Translations under genes and position numbers: made by a program
The notes under the pieces: model-generated
What the model was told of the DNA's origin: nothing
The model's input: the letters and a program-made list of their open reading frames with translations, nothing else
Databases searched by the model: none
Part shown: one piece after another, positions 49,792 to 59,537 of the stretch
Layout of the letters: each line of letters starts with the position of its first letter
How positions within the stretch are numbered: the first letter of the stretch is position 1
Assembly: GCF_000002875.2 (NCBI RefSeq)
Contig: NC_009407.2
Coordinates: 602,001-666,000, forward strand
Reading direction: 5' to 3'
DNA: 64,000 nucleotides
Source of the DNA: Leishmania infantum JPCM5
Taxonomy: Eukaryota; Euglenozoa; Kinetoplastea; Trypanosomatida; Trypanosomatidae

Positions 49792-50671
49792 TAGGGCCGC
49801 CCCTCAAGCCGGAGCCATCGCACTTCCGTGCACCCAACCACCCCTTTCCCCTTATAACAGAGCAAGAGAAGGCGCCGCGGAGGCAAGCCCTTTAAGTGCG
49901 TAACGGCACCTGCCCTTCATGCGCGCGGCCACGAGACAGACACGGGTGCCACGGTGTAGTGCTCGCACGCCTCGAGAAGGGGGCGGGATGGAGGGAGCAC
50001 GGGTGAATGGAATGCGAAGTGAAAGAAACGAAAAGGAAGCACGGACCGCGCAAGCGGACGTCATAAGGCTTCACGCGTGGGCCACTTGTGCCCCCTCCTT
50101 CTCCCTCTCTCACACAAGCACACACTGTGCACGCCAATGCGAGCGAGCGTTCGGTGACCCGGCGAGGCAGTCGAGCGGGCCGGTTTCTGCACGCACAAGC
50201 AAACACACCCTACGTGCGCACGTGCGTGAGTCTCTTGCGACGCAAACTGGCACGGTTGTTCACTATCTATTCACCGCTATCACTGGCCCGCTTCCTTTCT
50301 CGCCTGCCGCTCTTCCCTCTCCGCCCTCCTCCTCTCTCGCCCAAACACTCGGCCCACCGATTATAATTATCCGTCGCGCACATACGTACACACGCGTGTC
50401 TGTCACCGCTTACACCCTTGTCCATGAGCTCAGGTACACGTACACAGCAACAGCTGCCGCCACCGCAGCAGCAGCGCCACCCCTTTCAGCCTGCCTGCGG
50501 CCTCTGGTGTCCACCGTCTCCCCCCTCTCTTTTGCCCTTCGGTGCTTCGCCTTGGCGCCCTACTCGTCAAGATCGTCAAGTGCGCCAGTGCGGTGGGCGC
50601 ATCGCTCTCCCTGTCGCTATATCGCCGCTCTCCTCCTCCCTCTCCGTGCTCGACGGCATCTCGCATCTCGG
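49792..50671. other. Spacer between the 47455 gene and the ELP3-like gene
   Basis: No separate gene is seen. The ELP3-like frame is open upstream to 49919 with Met codons early in the stretch, but that part encodes Arg/Ser/Thr-rich spacer sequence. Pyrimidine tracts lie at about 50287-50341 and 50514-50555. Confidence 0.65.
50514..50571 (+). promoter_or_regulatory. Candidate trans-splice acceptor for the ELP3-like gene
   Basis: The tract CCGTCTCCCCCCTCTCTTTT and following pyrimidine-rich bases end at CTCGTCAAG, with AG at 50570-50571, 101 nt upstream of the start codon. The tract at 50287-50341 with AG at 50427-50428 is an alternative. Either choice makes 50672 the first in-frame ATG. Confidence 0.35.
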
Positions 50672-52801
50672 ATGTCCGACCACGCCGACATCGACGAGGC
50701 GGCCCGCAAGCGTTTGCGGGCGGAGGCTCCGTCCGCCTCTCCTCTTCCTCCTCCTCCTGCAGCACCGCTTCTTCCCTGTGACGCATCGCACAACGGGGAG
50801 TCGGCAGTGGCGGCCGGCCACATCCTGGTGGCCTCGGCCGCCCCTCACAAGGAGGGCAGCATTGCGTCGACGTTACACACAAGCTCCAAGGAGGCCCGCT
50901 TCGAGGGCCGCTGCATGCCGCCGTCTTTCCACTCGCTTCTGGGCGAGTACGAGGTGCCAGAGGAGGCGAAGGATGTAGAAGACCTCGTGGGTGGCCACGA
51001 GGACTTCAGCGACCTCCCCGAGGCCCGCCGCGAGGCGCTCCTGCAGTCCGTGCGCACGCTGGTAAAGAAGGCGGCGGGGGCCAGCTCCGCGGAGCAGCTC
51101 GAGCACCTGCGTGTGAAGGCGTCGCGCCTGCACGGCTTCAAGGACACGGCGCGCAAGTCAGAGCTGACGGCGGCATACAGGCAGCTCGTCCGCGAAGGCG
51201 CCGTTGGCGAGAACGCCGCCGTCGAGGCGCTGCTCGTTCGCAAGAAAGGAAAGTCGCACAGTGGAGTGCTCGTGGTGACGGTGTTCATGGGCCCTGGCGA
51301 GTTCAGCTGCCCCAAGGACTGTCACTACTGCCCCAACCAGCCCGGCATCGCCCGCAGCTACTTGCTGAAGGAGCCGGGCGTGCTGCGCGGCTTCCGCAAC
51401 GGCTGGGACCCTATCAGCCAGTTCTACGACCGCGCCAGCGCGCTGGAGAACAACGGGCATGTCGTGGACAAGATCGAGCTCATCATCCTTGGCGGTACGT
51501 TCTCTTTCTACCCCCAGCGCTACGCCGAGGAGTTTATGACGGCATCTTTCTACGCCGCTAACACGTACTACGACTCGGCGCCGCTGCGGCCAATGCGCAG
51601 CTTGGCGGAGGAGCTGACGATGAACGAGGACGCGCGGTGCCGCATCATTGGCATCACGGTAGAGACGCGGCCCGACTACATCAGCGCACGCGAGCTGCGC
51701 CGCTTTCGCTCCCTCGGCGTAACACGCGTGCAGCTCGGCATCCAGCACCTCGACGATGACATCCTGAACATCATCAACCGCGACTGCCCCACGGCGAAGA
51801 CCGTCGTCGCGATCCAGCGGCTGCTGGACGCCGGATTCAAGGTGGATGCGCACTGGATGCCCGACCTGCCGGGGAGCAGCTTTGAGAAGGACATGGCGCT
51901 CTTCGAGACGCTTTTCTCAGCTGAGAACGAGTCGTTCCAGGTGGACCAATGGAAGGTGTACCCCACCGCCACGGTGCCCTTCACCAAAATCAGCGAGTGG
52001 TACGCGCAGGGTAAATACAAGCCCTATGCGGAGCTGGATAACGGTGCCTACATGGTGAAGCTGCTGGTCTACATCATGGAGCACTGCCCGTACCGCATCC
52101 GGCTCAACCGCATTATCCGCGATATCCCGACGACGTACATCATGGGCGGGGAGAAGCGATGCAACCTGCGCCAGGTGATCGAGGCTGAGATGCGCGCACG
52201 CCACATCCGATGCAAGGACATCCGCGAGCGCGAATGCAAGGGCAACCCGGTCGACCGGGCCAACACCCACCTCTTCACGGACGAGTTCCGCGCCAGCGAG
52301 GGGACAGAGTTCTACCTCTCCGTGGAGAACAAAGATCGCACGCAGCTGTACGGGCATCTCCGCCTGCGACTGCGCGACGACGCGTCAAGGGAGGAAAGCA
52401 ACATCCTGCCGGTGCTCCGGGGCTGTGCTCTCATTCGCGAACTGCACACGTACGGCAAGCTCATCGCCGTCAGCCAGCAGAACACCGGACGCGAGACGCA
52501 GCACGTTGGCGTTGGGACGCAACTCATGCGGGAGGCCGAGCGCATCGCCAAGGAGCGTGGCTACTACCGCACGGCCGTAATTGCCGGCGTTGGTGTACGC
52601 CGCTACTACGCAAAACTCGGCTATCGGCTCGAGGACACCTACATGGTGAAGGAGCTGGATGAACAGGCGAGCATCATCACGGAGGATCAGGTGGTGCAGG
52701 ACGACGACAACGAGAACTCAGCTTACAGCAGCTTCCTGAGCACCATCAAGTCCTTCTTTGGGTTCCAGACGACAACACCCAGAAGAGAAGAATCCGCGTG
52801 A
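50672..52801 (+). CDS. ELP3: Elongator subunit 3-like radical SAM / acetyltransferase protein, 709 aa
   Basis: The start is MSDHADIDEAARKRLRAE, the first Met after the likely splice acceptors. Two Elp3 domains are present in the usual order. The radical-SAM part begins near residue 195. It has C213-x3-C217-x2-C220 for the iron-sulphur cluster, followed by family signatures VDKIELIILGGTFSFYP, GITVETRPDYI and VTRVQLGIQHLDDDIL. The C-terminal GNAT acetyltransferase part has the acetyl-CoA loop QHVGVGTQLM (Q610, G613, G615) and GVGVRRYYAKLGYRLEDTYM. Elp3 is the catalytic subunit of Elongator, which adds carboxymethyl-type groups to wobble uridines of tRNA. Trypanosomatids have two Elp3 paralogues, and in African trypanosomes one was reported as nucleolar and repressing rDNA transcription. 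Which paralogue this is cannot be told here. The cysteine spacing is shorter than in the Elp3 proteins I know, and the chain has a roughly 47-residue C-terminal extension. Confidence 0.93.
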   Translation: MSDHADIDEAARKRLRAEAPSASPLPPPPAAPLLPCDASHNGESAVAAGHILVASAAPHKEGSIASTLHTSSKEARFEGRCMPPSFHSLLGEYEVPEEAKDVEDLVGGHEDFSDLPEARREALLQSVRTLVKKAAGASSAEQLEHLRVKASRLHGFKDTARKSELTAAYRQLVREGAVGENAAVEALLVRKKGKSHSGVLVVTVFMGPGEFSCPKDCHYCPNQPGIARSYLLKEPGVLRGFRNGWDPISQFYDRASALENNGHVVDKIELIILGGTFSFYPQRYAEEFMTASFYAANTYYDSAPLRPMRSLAEELTMNEDARCRIIGITVETRPDYISARELRRFRSLGVTRVQLGIQHLDDDILNIINRDCPTAKTVVAIQRLLDAGFKVDAHWMPDLPGSSFEKDMALFETLFSAENESFQVDQWKVYPTATVPFTKISEWYAQGKYKPYAELDNGAYMVKLLVYIMEHCPYRIRLNRIIRDIPTTYIMGGEKRCNLRQVIEAEMRARHIRCKDIRERECKGNPVDRANTHLFTDEFRASEGTEFYLSVENKDRTQLYGHLRLRLRDDASREESNILPVLRGCALIRELHTYGKLIAVSQQNTGRETQHVGVGTQLMREAERIAKERGYYRTAVIAGVGVRRYYAKLGYRLEDTYMVKELDEQASIITEDQVVQDDDNENSAYSSFLSTIKSFFGFQTTTPRREESA

Positions 52802-53871
52802 GCGAAAGGGGAGGGCAGTGACGGCGGCACGGCCAACGGCGGGCTTCCCCTCTCTCGCCTCTACCTGCTTACTTGCCTCGCCCAACTCTGCTGATATGGA
52901 GGCTTATGTAGCGTGCACTCTCACGAGTGTCTCTGCAGATCCGGCTGCTGTGTCGCCCTTCCCTCTCTAGCAGTTGCCCTGTAGCTCACTCGCCCACCCT
53001 CCCCTCTGGACGTCTGCGAGCAGACGTGCTTGCCCCGCCGCCTCTTGTCTCTGTCTTTGTGCCCTCTGCCATTTTTCCCGACTGTGCCAGATGGGCGGCC
53101 CATCGTCGAGTAAGCGCTGTCATGCCGCTAACACTGAAGAGGTGCACAACAACGTGTGTTCTGCGGAGTTTGACCGTCGAGGCTCTCTCACTTGCTTCGC
53201 TGCTTCCGCTTCGCTATCCTCTTCGCTCGCACATCACGGCAGCTGCAGCTATCTTGCCAGCCGAGGAGGGGGCGGTATCGAGAGAGAGAGAGAGAGCTGG
53301 TCACGACCTTGTGACCGTGTCGCCTGCCTCCTCTGCTTCCTCCTCCTCCCCCCCCGAAAGTGCTTCGGGCACAGGCGGCAGGTCTGGTGCACCGACCTCG
53401 CCCACCACCGCCTCGCTGCGCTGTGTTTGGTGAGGGGATGGAACGGCTAGCCGCACCCGATGTTGCCAGTGCCCATGTGTGGTATATCCGTGCTTGCGGG
53501 GCTTTGCCGTCCACTTCCTTGTCTTCACCGCACACCCGCGCAGGCGGCTACCACGTTGGCGTGCTCGCCAACAGCGCGTCAACGAGCCTTCTCTCTTCCC
53601 CTTTGCTCTCCCCCGATCGCCATCCGCTATGCCGCTCAGCCCGGCCGCTATCGTTTGTGGCTTCGCCAACACACAAGACGCTTTCACCCTACCTTGGTCC
53701 CACGACTTGCCCTCAGCGCAACGCAGACTTCCGCCCCACTCCTCTCACAAGCCCTCGCAGCAGCCATCGCACTCGCACACCCGCACACACCCGCACACAC
53801 ACATACACACAAAGGACAACGACGACGACAACGACGGCGAGAAAATTAAAAAAAACGAACGGAAAGGCGGT
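52802..53871. other. Spacer between the ELP3-like and J-like protein genes
   Basis: No supported gene is visible in 1.07 kb. Several overlapping open frames exist but are Ser/Pro/Arg-rich. A CA-rich tract near 53775-53812 and an A-rich segment at 53843-53865 immediately precede the next start codon. Confidence 0.65.
53588..53639 (+). promoter_or_regulatory. Candidate trans-splice acceptor for the 53872 gene
   Basis: The tract CCTTCTCTCTTCCCCTTTGC runs on to CTCTCCCCC and is followed by AG at 53638-53639. Using it removes the in-frame ATG at 53629 from the mRNA and leaves 53872 as the first in-frame ATG. Confidence 0.4.
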
Positions 53872-55152
53872 ATGCGACGGCACGGCGGGTGCGGTACGAA
53901 CGTGATGACGAGGCGTACCTCCCTGATCGCCCCGCTCTCCTCTACTTGCGCCCTGCTGCCGACGACGGCGCACGCGGAGGCGCCGTCTCTGCCGGCGTTT
54001 TTCTCCGCCCCGCTTCACACGGCGCAGCGGCATAAGTCCTTCGCGGCCACGATCCACGACATGACAATCATGCGCATGGGGTCCTCGTACAAGCCGGGTA
54101 CGTACAGCTCCAAGGACATCAGCTCGGGTCCGCAGGCCGGCATCGGCCATGACCCTGTCTTCGCCAGCTTCCTCTTGAAGAAGATTGTGGGGCCGCTGCG
54201 GCGCAAGCAGAGCAACTCGCCGGAGGACTTCCTCAACGTGGACGAAGCTGGCAAGTGGATGGACGCCAAGAACGCGGCGAAGGTGCTCGGCATCAAGGAG
54301 GAGGAGCTGCCAAAGTTGACCAAGACGACGCTGGAGGATGCGTTCAGAAAGGAGTACAAGGGGCGCACAAACGCCCATCAAGAAGAGGTGGTGATCGCGA
54401 CGGAGGTTCTCCTCGAGTACCTCGACTCGTCCGTGTACGTGAAGAAGAGCCGGCAGTACTACCGCAAGTTCCTGGAGAACGCCAGGCTCGAGGTGGATGC
54501 CGAGCTGACCAGGGAGCAGCGCGAGCGCAATGAGTCGCTCATATGGTGGTTCGGTATCGCAATCACCGGCGCCTGCGCCGTCGTCTTCTTTGTTGCCTAC
54601 TCCCGCAAGTATGTCACGCGCAGTGACGTGGCCAACATCGGCACCAAGACGTCCGAGTACTTTGTTATGACGTTCCTGCAGCCGAAGAACACGGAGCCGA
54701 AGCCGGACTACAATACCCGGTACTTCAACACACCCAGCTCCATGGAGCTGGACAAGAAGAACGGCCGGTACGCTAAGCAGTTTTTGAGCGCGGAGGAGAT
54801 TCGCCACGCTGAGCGCTCAGCAGCCTACGTGAAGCAAGAGGAGGCCGAGATGTTGAAGCTGTTCAACGATGAGCGGGAGCGTAGCGTGCGTGATCGCCAG
54901 GATGACAAGGCTCTCGAGAGCCGCGTCTCCGTTTACCTTCCCGAAAAGGTCGAGACGGCCGAGCAGCCTGCGCGATCGCGTGACAGCAGCGACAAGACCG
55001 CGTTTGAGAAGTTGACCTTCCAGGAGTTCAGTGGCATGCTGGCCAGCAACTTCGGCGGCGGCTCGCGCTTTCAGCGGCTGACGGAGGAGACATCGTCGCG
55101 CACGGAGCGCTTGAACGCCGCGCGTGAGCGAATCAAGTCGGCGAGCTCGTAG
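53872..55152 (+). CDS. Single-span, probably mitochondrial membrane protein with J-like segment, 426 aa
   Basis: I choose ATG 53872 because upstream in-frame sequence is a translated CA tract (repeated His/Thr) and the A-rich bases just before this ATG look like a leader. A second Met at 53905 is possible. The N-terminus (MRRHGGCGTNVMTRRTSLIA) is basic and could target mitochondria. Residues about 124-200 (DEAGKWMDAKNAAKVLGI, then AFRKEYKG, then ATEVLLEYL) resemble the helix pattern of DnaJ or Pam16-type J-like domains, but no HPD tripeptide is present. One clear transmembrane helix lies at residues 223-247 (LIWWFGIAITGACAVVFFVA). The region after it is charged and helical, with probable coiled coil near residues 300-350. 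The SIDER-like copy A begins 264 bases after the stop, probably in its 3' UTR. I do not recognise the exact family, and the J-like reading is inference. Confidence 0.78.
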   Translation: MRRHGGCGTNVMTRRTSLIAPLSSTCALLPTTAHAEAPSLPAFFSAPLHTAQRHKSFAATIHDMTIMRMGSSYKPGTYSSKDISSGPQAGIGHDPVFASFLLKKIVGPLRRKQSNSPEDFLNVDEAGKWMDAKNAAKVLGIKEEELPKLTKTTLEDAFRKEYKGRTNAHQEEVVIATEVLLEYLDSSVYVKKSRQYYRKFLENARLEVDAELTREQRERNESLIWWFGIAITGACAVVFFVAYSRKYVTRSDVANIGTKTSEYFVMTFLQPKNTEPKPDYNTRYFNTPSSMELDKKNGRYAKQFLSAEEIRHAERSAAYVKQEEAEMLKLFNDERERSVRDRQDDKALESRVSVYLPEKVETAEQPARSRDSSDKTAFEKLTFQEFSGMLASNFGGGSRFQRLTEETSSRTERLNAARERIKSASS

Positions 55153-55415
55153 CGGCGTTGAGTCGGCGTTTGTAGAGGGGAGGGCTGGGGAGAGGAGACC
55201 AGGGCACGGGTGGTGGTGGTGGTGATGGATGCGCTGGGCGTGGACGGCCCCAGGCACCTTTTGCTGTCTTCTTGTCTGTCTCCTGGCTTTGCTTGCTTGC
55301 CTTCAGCTCTAACAGCGGCTTGGGAGCGACAGGGCGTGCGCGCGTGAAGGGTGTCGCCGGTGCTCGCAGACGTTGACATGCCCGTAATTTACATACGCGG
55401 CCTACGCTTCACTGG

Positions 55416-56057
55416 TGTCTCTCCTCCCAGAGCACCCGGGTGACGGGAGGCACACCGCAGTGAGTGGCATCACAGGGCGCAGCAACCCCGCCACGCTCTG
55501 TGTGTGGGGAGAAGCCAAGCAGCCTCCACCTATCCCATGCCAATGCCGAGCGAACCGCTGGTGGTGACGGGGCCCAGCACCCACGACGTAGGGGAGTCAG
55601 AGCGGTGCATCGCTACGGATGTCGGCGGCCGGGTCCTGGACGGCGGTGCGTCGGAGCGGCCTGCGACGGCGCACGTGCTTGCGCCTTTTATATGTGGCAG
55701 GCAGAGCTTCAACGCGACTTGAGCGTGCCCCACACACCAGGCCCTCGCACTGCCCACCTGGTGGGAGGAGCCCCGAGTGTCGCGCCGAGGGACGCCACCA
55801 GGGGTGGCGACCGGGGATGGTGGGCGCGGCTGTGAGGCGACCCGCAACGCGGGTGAGTGGGTAGAGGTTTGGGGCAGGGGCTGTGCGCCGGTGACCGAGT
55901 CGGCGCACTGCTGTAACTCGTGTCTACGGCTTCTTCGCAGCACGGGATGAGACCTGTGACTCGCCGGTTGGTGGGGGTGGGGGGCTCAAGAGCGGTGTGG
56001 AGCTCGTGTCGCACGGTACAGAAGGTGGACACGCTGCAAGGGTGGAGAGAAGACGCC
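55416..56057 (+). mobile_element. SIDER-like retroposon, copy A
   Basis: A 625-base stretch from 55416 to 56040 matches 59538-60162 at a constant offset of 4122 bases. Only two substitutions are visible (55424 C/T and 55501 T/C). Similarity with the diverged copy C continues past 56040 to GAAGACGCC near 56057, suggesting that the element ends there. It lies in the 3' flank of the J-like protein gene in the same sense, has no coding capacity for a retroposon protein, and has the length, position and GC-rich core of Leishmania SIDERs. In that family, 3' UTR copies are known to lower mRNA stability. Confidence 0.8.
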
Positions 56058-57718
56058 AGCGCTCTCTGACTGTTTATCATAACGTGTGTGCGTCTTGGTT
56101 GACGCCCTTCTCATAGAGGAGGCAATCGTGCAAGCGCAGATGAGGCGCAGGGCTGTCCCGAAAGCCCCGGCTGCTTTGGGCCGCACGTAAGCTGTTGCCG
56201 GTTTTCGTGCTCTCACGGGGTCGATGGCGCTTCACGGTGGTGATGCGAACGACCTCGAGCAGAGCGGGTGATGCGCAGTGCGCTTTTTGCGGGTGCATCG
56301 CGCGCACCGTGAAGATTGTTTTCCCGAGGTTTGTGTGCCACGGAGAGAAAGGGTAGCTTGAGTTGCGCGCACGTGAGGTCAGCGGTGGGCGGAGAGCCTC
56401 CTGTGCGGGGGGAGAAGGCTGCACAGCCGCCACACGCGTGATGCTCCTCGTCGTTGTCCTTTGTTGCACCGTTTCTTTAAAAAAATGTTTTGTGTCGAGC
56501 CTGTGCGGCAAATTTTGTGAGTGTGGTATCGAAGAGGCTTGATGGCAAGCAGGAGCTAGAGTGACGTGTAGGCGTCTCGTCGATGGACTTCGTAACGCCC
56601 TGCGCTTTCTCTCTTAGCGCTCTGCCTCTGTGCCCCTTCGATAGCCGCCAGGTCTGCTTTACTGCCTAAGCGAACCTCCTTCGGCCCCCCACCGCCTACC
56701 ACACCCGAATTCGCTCTGCGTTGGAGGCGGGGACCTCTCACTACCGTTTCGTGAGTAGAATCACCGAACCCAAAGCCGCAGCGAACCGCCAAACATCCGA
56801 GGGGAGAGCGCGCTCCCCCCTCACCCGCGGGGGGCATTCAAGTGGACGTGTGTGCACGGCTGCCCGTCCTCCCCCCTCTCCCCGCTGAGTGGCCGGTTGA
56901 GGGGCACTCCCGCAACGTTCTCTCTCTCTCACCCTCCTGTCGGAGGCAATGGAGGGATGTGCCGGTGTGCGCATCTGCCTGCCCTCCCTAGCCCGTCTTC
57001 CGCTCTTTCTGTCGGTCTCCGTCATCGCTTTCTCGCCACTTCCACGGAGACGTCTTCCTCGGAAAGTCTTCTCCGCGACTGTCATTCGTGCACGCATTGG
57101 TGCCCACGGCGGGCAAACAACACGACGACCACCAACCGCCTTCGTTGTAAGCCGACCATATTAGCCAACCGCACGTACATTCTTTACGTCTTTGCCTTTT
57201 GTTTTCTGTGTTTCACTCACACCCATCCATTACTAACCCGTGGCTATCAAAGAGCGGCGCGTTCGTGCGCGTGTGTGCGTGCCACTCACCCCCTCTCCCC
57301 CTGTCCTCTTACGGCGGCTTATATATATAGGCGTGTCCTCTCTCTCTGCTGCTGCTGCGGCGGCGACTTCCACTAAGCAGTGAGAAGGCCGGAGTGCGCG
57401 CACGCGTCTGTGCCGCGCCTGTTTCGCCGGCATCGCTGTTGCTCAGCCAAAACGGTGTGCCGCGAAACGTTGTTTTCTCTGCTCCATCCTTCTTGGTCTA
57501 TCAGCCTCTCAACTCATATATAGCACAACACTCTCTCTTGCGTGGCGCTCTTGCGGCTCTCCTTCACCTCCTGTGGGCGGTGCGCTGCGCGACGGCAGCC
57601 TCGACCCGTGCTACCGCAGCCGCTCGGTCTCACCAATATTGTGGCTGTCACCATCTTCCACCTCCCCCGCGAGTGCCCTTCGCTAAGCGCCTCCTCTCCT
57701 CCCACACATACGCGCTAT

Positions 57719-57750
57719 ACTTTCCTCTCTCCGTGTATTGGCCACTGCAG
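57719..57750 (+). promoter_or_regulatory. Candidate trans-splice acceptor for the mitochondrial carrier gene
   Basis: The pyrimidine tract ACTTTCCTCTCTCCGTGT precedes TGGCCACTGCAG, with AG at 57749-57750, 60 nt upstream of the ATG at 57810 and with no ATG between. Confidence 0.55.
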
Positions 57751-57809
57751 GTCTTGGCTAGGTGCTGCAGCTAAAAGACGGAGGGTGGCAGGGGCCAGCG
57801 CTGCCAAGC

Positions 57810-59009
57810 ATGCTGGTGCACACAGCGCAGTCGTCTCCAGGTGGCTATGTGGAGGGGTATGGGAGCAGTACCGACACGGCTACGCCACCTGTGGCTGCTG
57901 CACGGCATGATGCCAAGCTTAGGCCCGCCAAGACAGCTGGCGCAGACGGCGGTCGCCGCGACTATAACGCTGACACGCTCTATGCGAATCCCGAAATAAC
58001 AGCCTTGGCCTCCTCCGTGGCGACGACGGTGGCCAAGTCGCTGCTGCACCCACTCGACACTCTCAAGTGTCGAGTGCAGCTACTGCGCACCGACGTGCCT
58101 GAGCCGCCGCCGTGCCAGCGTTATCAGAGCTGCACCGGCAAGCAGTCACCCGGTCTGCTGCGCAGTCGTTTGCGACAGCTTCGGTACCATTACGCTGGTC
58201 AGTGGACGCCGGGGCACATCTACGGCGGGCTGCCGGTGAAACTCCTCTTCTACGTTCCCTACCAGGCCACGTACGTATCGAGCTACAACTTTGCGCAGCG
58301 CACGCTGGAGGCGGCTGGCAGGGAAGGCGAGGATGCGGCGTGCCGTCGCTCCAAAAACTACGTGTGGCACACCGTGGCCTCGGCGGTCTTCGCTGAGGCG
58401 GTGAGCGCCGGGCTGCGGGTGCCGATGGAAACCATGAAGATGCGTATTCAGTCTGCTGCCGCCTCCGGCTCCCTGCACGCGCTGCGGCAGCTGTGGCGAC
58501 AGGGTCTCGCTTCCTGCGTGCGCCTCGCCGTGCCACAGACCCTCATGCACGACATACCGTACTCTATCATCCAGTGGGTGGTGTACGAGACCCTGCGGCC
58601 GTGGACCCAGCAGTGGAAGGAGCGCGCGGTGCAGCAGGGACGTGGCGCGGAGCTGGCGGCAACGTCGGCGGCGCCGAAGAGCTTCTGGACTCTCTATGGA
58701 GCGGAGCTGGCGCGTACCTTCCTTTCTGGCGGTTTCAGCGGCCTCTTGGCGTCTGTCCTGACAGCACCGCTGGACAACATCCGCACGCGCGTTGTGGTGG
58801 CCACGGCACGCGATTGCCATCTGACTGTCGCGGATGTGGTGCGAGACGCCTATCAGCGCGAGGGCATGCGTGGCTTCGTGCGTGGCGGCGGCATGCGTGT
58901 GCTGTGGGTCACGGCGAACATGGCGTGCTACTTCCCTCTCTTCGAAGGTGTGCGCTCGCTGTTGCAGCGGTGCGGAAATGGAAGCAACGACCCCGGCACA
59001 TCTGCGTGA
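57810..59009 (+). CDS. Mitochondrial carrier (SLC25) family protein, 399 aa
   Basis: The first ATG is 57810; the frame is open a little further upstream only through a GTG. Three carrier signatures are visible, one per repeat: HPLDTLKCRVQ (H80-Q90), VPMETMKMRIQ (V204-Q214) and APLDNIRTRVV (A319-V329), each P-x-D/E-x-x-K/R. They imply the usual six membrane helices of the inner mitochondrial membrane. The N-terminal 50 residues before the first helix are a low-complexity extension, and the linker between repeats 1 and 2 is expanded, so the protein is longer than the common 300 residues. The segment DIPYSIIQWVVYETLRPW (from D248), after the second repeat, recalls the S-adenosylmethionine and iron carrier branches. 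Substrate assignment is uncertain. SIDER-like copies A and B flank the gene in direct orientation. TGA is at 59007-59009. Confidence 0.9.
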   Translation: MLVHTAQSSPGGYVEGYGSSTDTATPPVAAARHDAKLRPAKTAGADGGRRDYNADTLYANPEITALASSVATTVAKSLLHPLDTLKCRVQLLRTDVPEPPPCQRYQSCTGKQSPGLLRSRLRQLRYHYAGQWTPGHIYGGLPVKLLFYVPYQATYVSSYNFAQRTLEAAGREGEDAACRRSKNYVWHTVASAVFAEAVSAGLRVPMETMKMRIQSAAASGSLHALRQLWRQGLASCVRLAVPQTLMHDIPYSIIQWVVYETLRPWTQQWKERAVQQGRGAELAATSAAPKSFWTLYGAELARTFLSGGFSGLLASVLTAPLDNIRTRVVVATARDCHLTVADVVRDAYQREGMRGFVRGGGMRVLWVTANMACYFPLFEGVRSLLQRCGNGSNDPGTSA

Positions 59010-59537
59010 TGCGCAAGGAGCATGCTCGCACACGAGCGGCAGAGGAGCACTGTAAGCTATGCGCTCACGCAAGCTGCCCCCTCCACGCCCCTTGCTGCCG
59101 TCAACGCGCGTGCGCGGTGCATCAGGCCTCTGTGTCTTTTCGGTCTCTCCCTCTCGGGAGTAGAGCCTCAACAAACCCAACAAAACCGGCAATGGCGGAT
59201 GCCAGCATGTCAGATGCACACGGAAGCGGGGCATAGAGTCTTCCGGAAGGGCGTTTGTGGCGTACGGGGGTACACTCTCGACATTCCTGTTGCAGATGAA
59301 AGCGTACATAAACAGCGTTGCCCCCCTCCCCTTCCTCCTCCCTCCTCGGCACTGGGTGCGCATGCGTGCTTGCCTCTTCCACTCGCTGTGAGCGTCTCCT
59401 TCGTGGGACGTCTGCATTGAGCAGCTGAAGGTGGGCGCAGGTCTGGCCGGCTGGCTTTGAAGGGGGGGGGCGTCACCCAGCTGAGAGACTTTCCTGCTCT
59501 CTCTCATGTGTTCTGTTTTTCTTGGGTTCCCATCGCT

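Larger units (their letters stand above)
55153..57809. other. Spacer with SIDER-like copy A, upstream of the carrier gene
   Basis: No supported gene is visible in 2.66 kb. SIDER-like copy A occupies about 55416-56057. From about 56060 to 57700 the sequence is ordinary spacer with a T-rich stretch near 57180-57230 and a short AT run near 57322. Confidence 0.7.

Noticed and set aside
55464..55943. Identical open frames on both strands of the two SIDER-like copies, such as 137 codons on the minus strand
   Set aside because: They persist only because the copies are almost identical DNA. Copy C does not keep the frames, and SIDERs are known to be non-coding.
58146..59507. Minus-strand open frame of about 453 codons over the carrier gene
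   Set aside because: It is antisense to a clear carrier protein and runs into spacer sequence. Its composition is Arg/His/Ser-rich with no recognisable motif.
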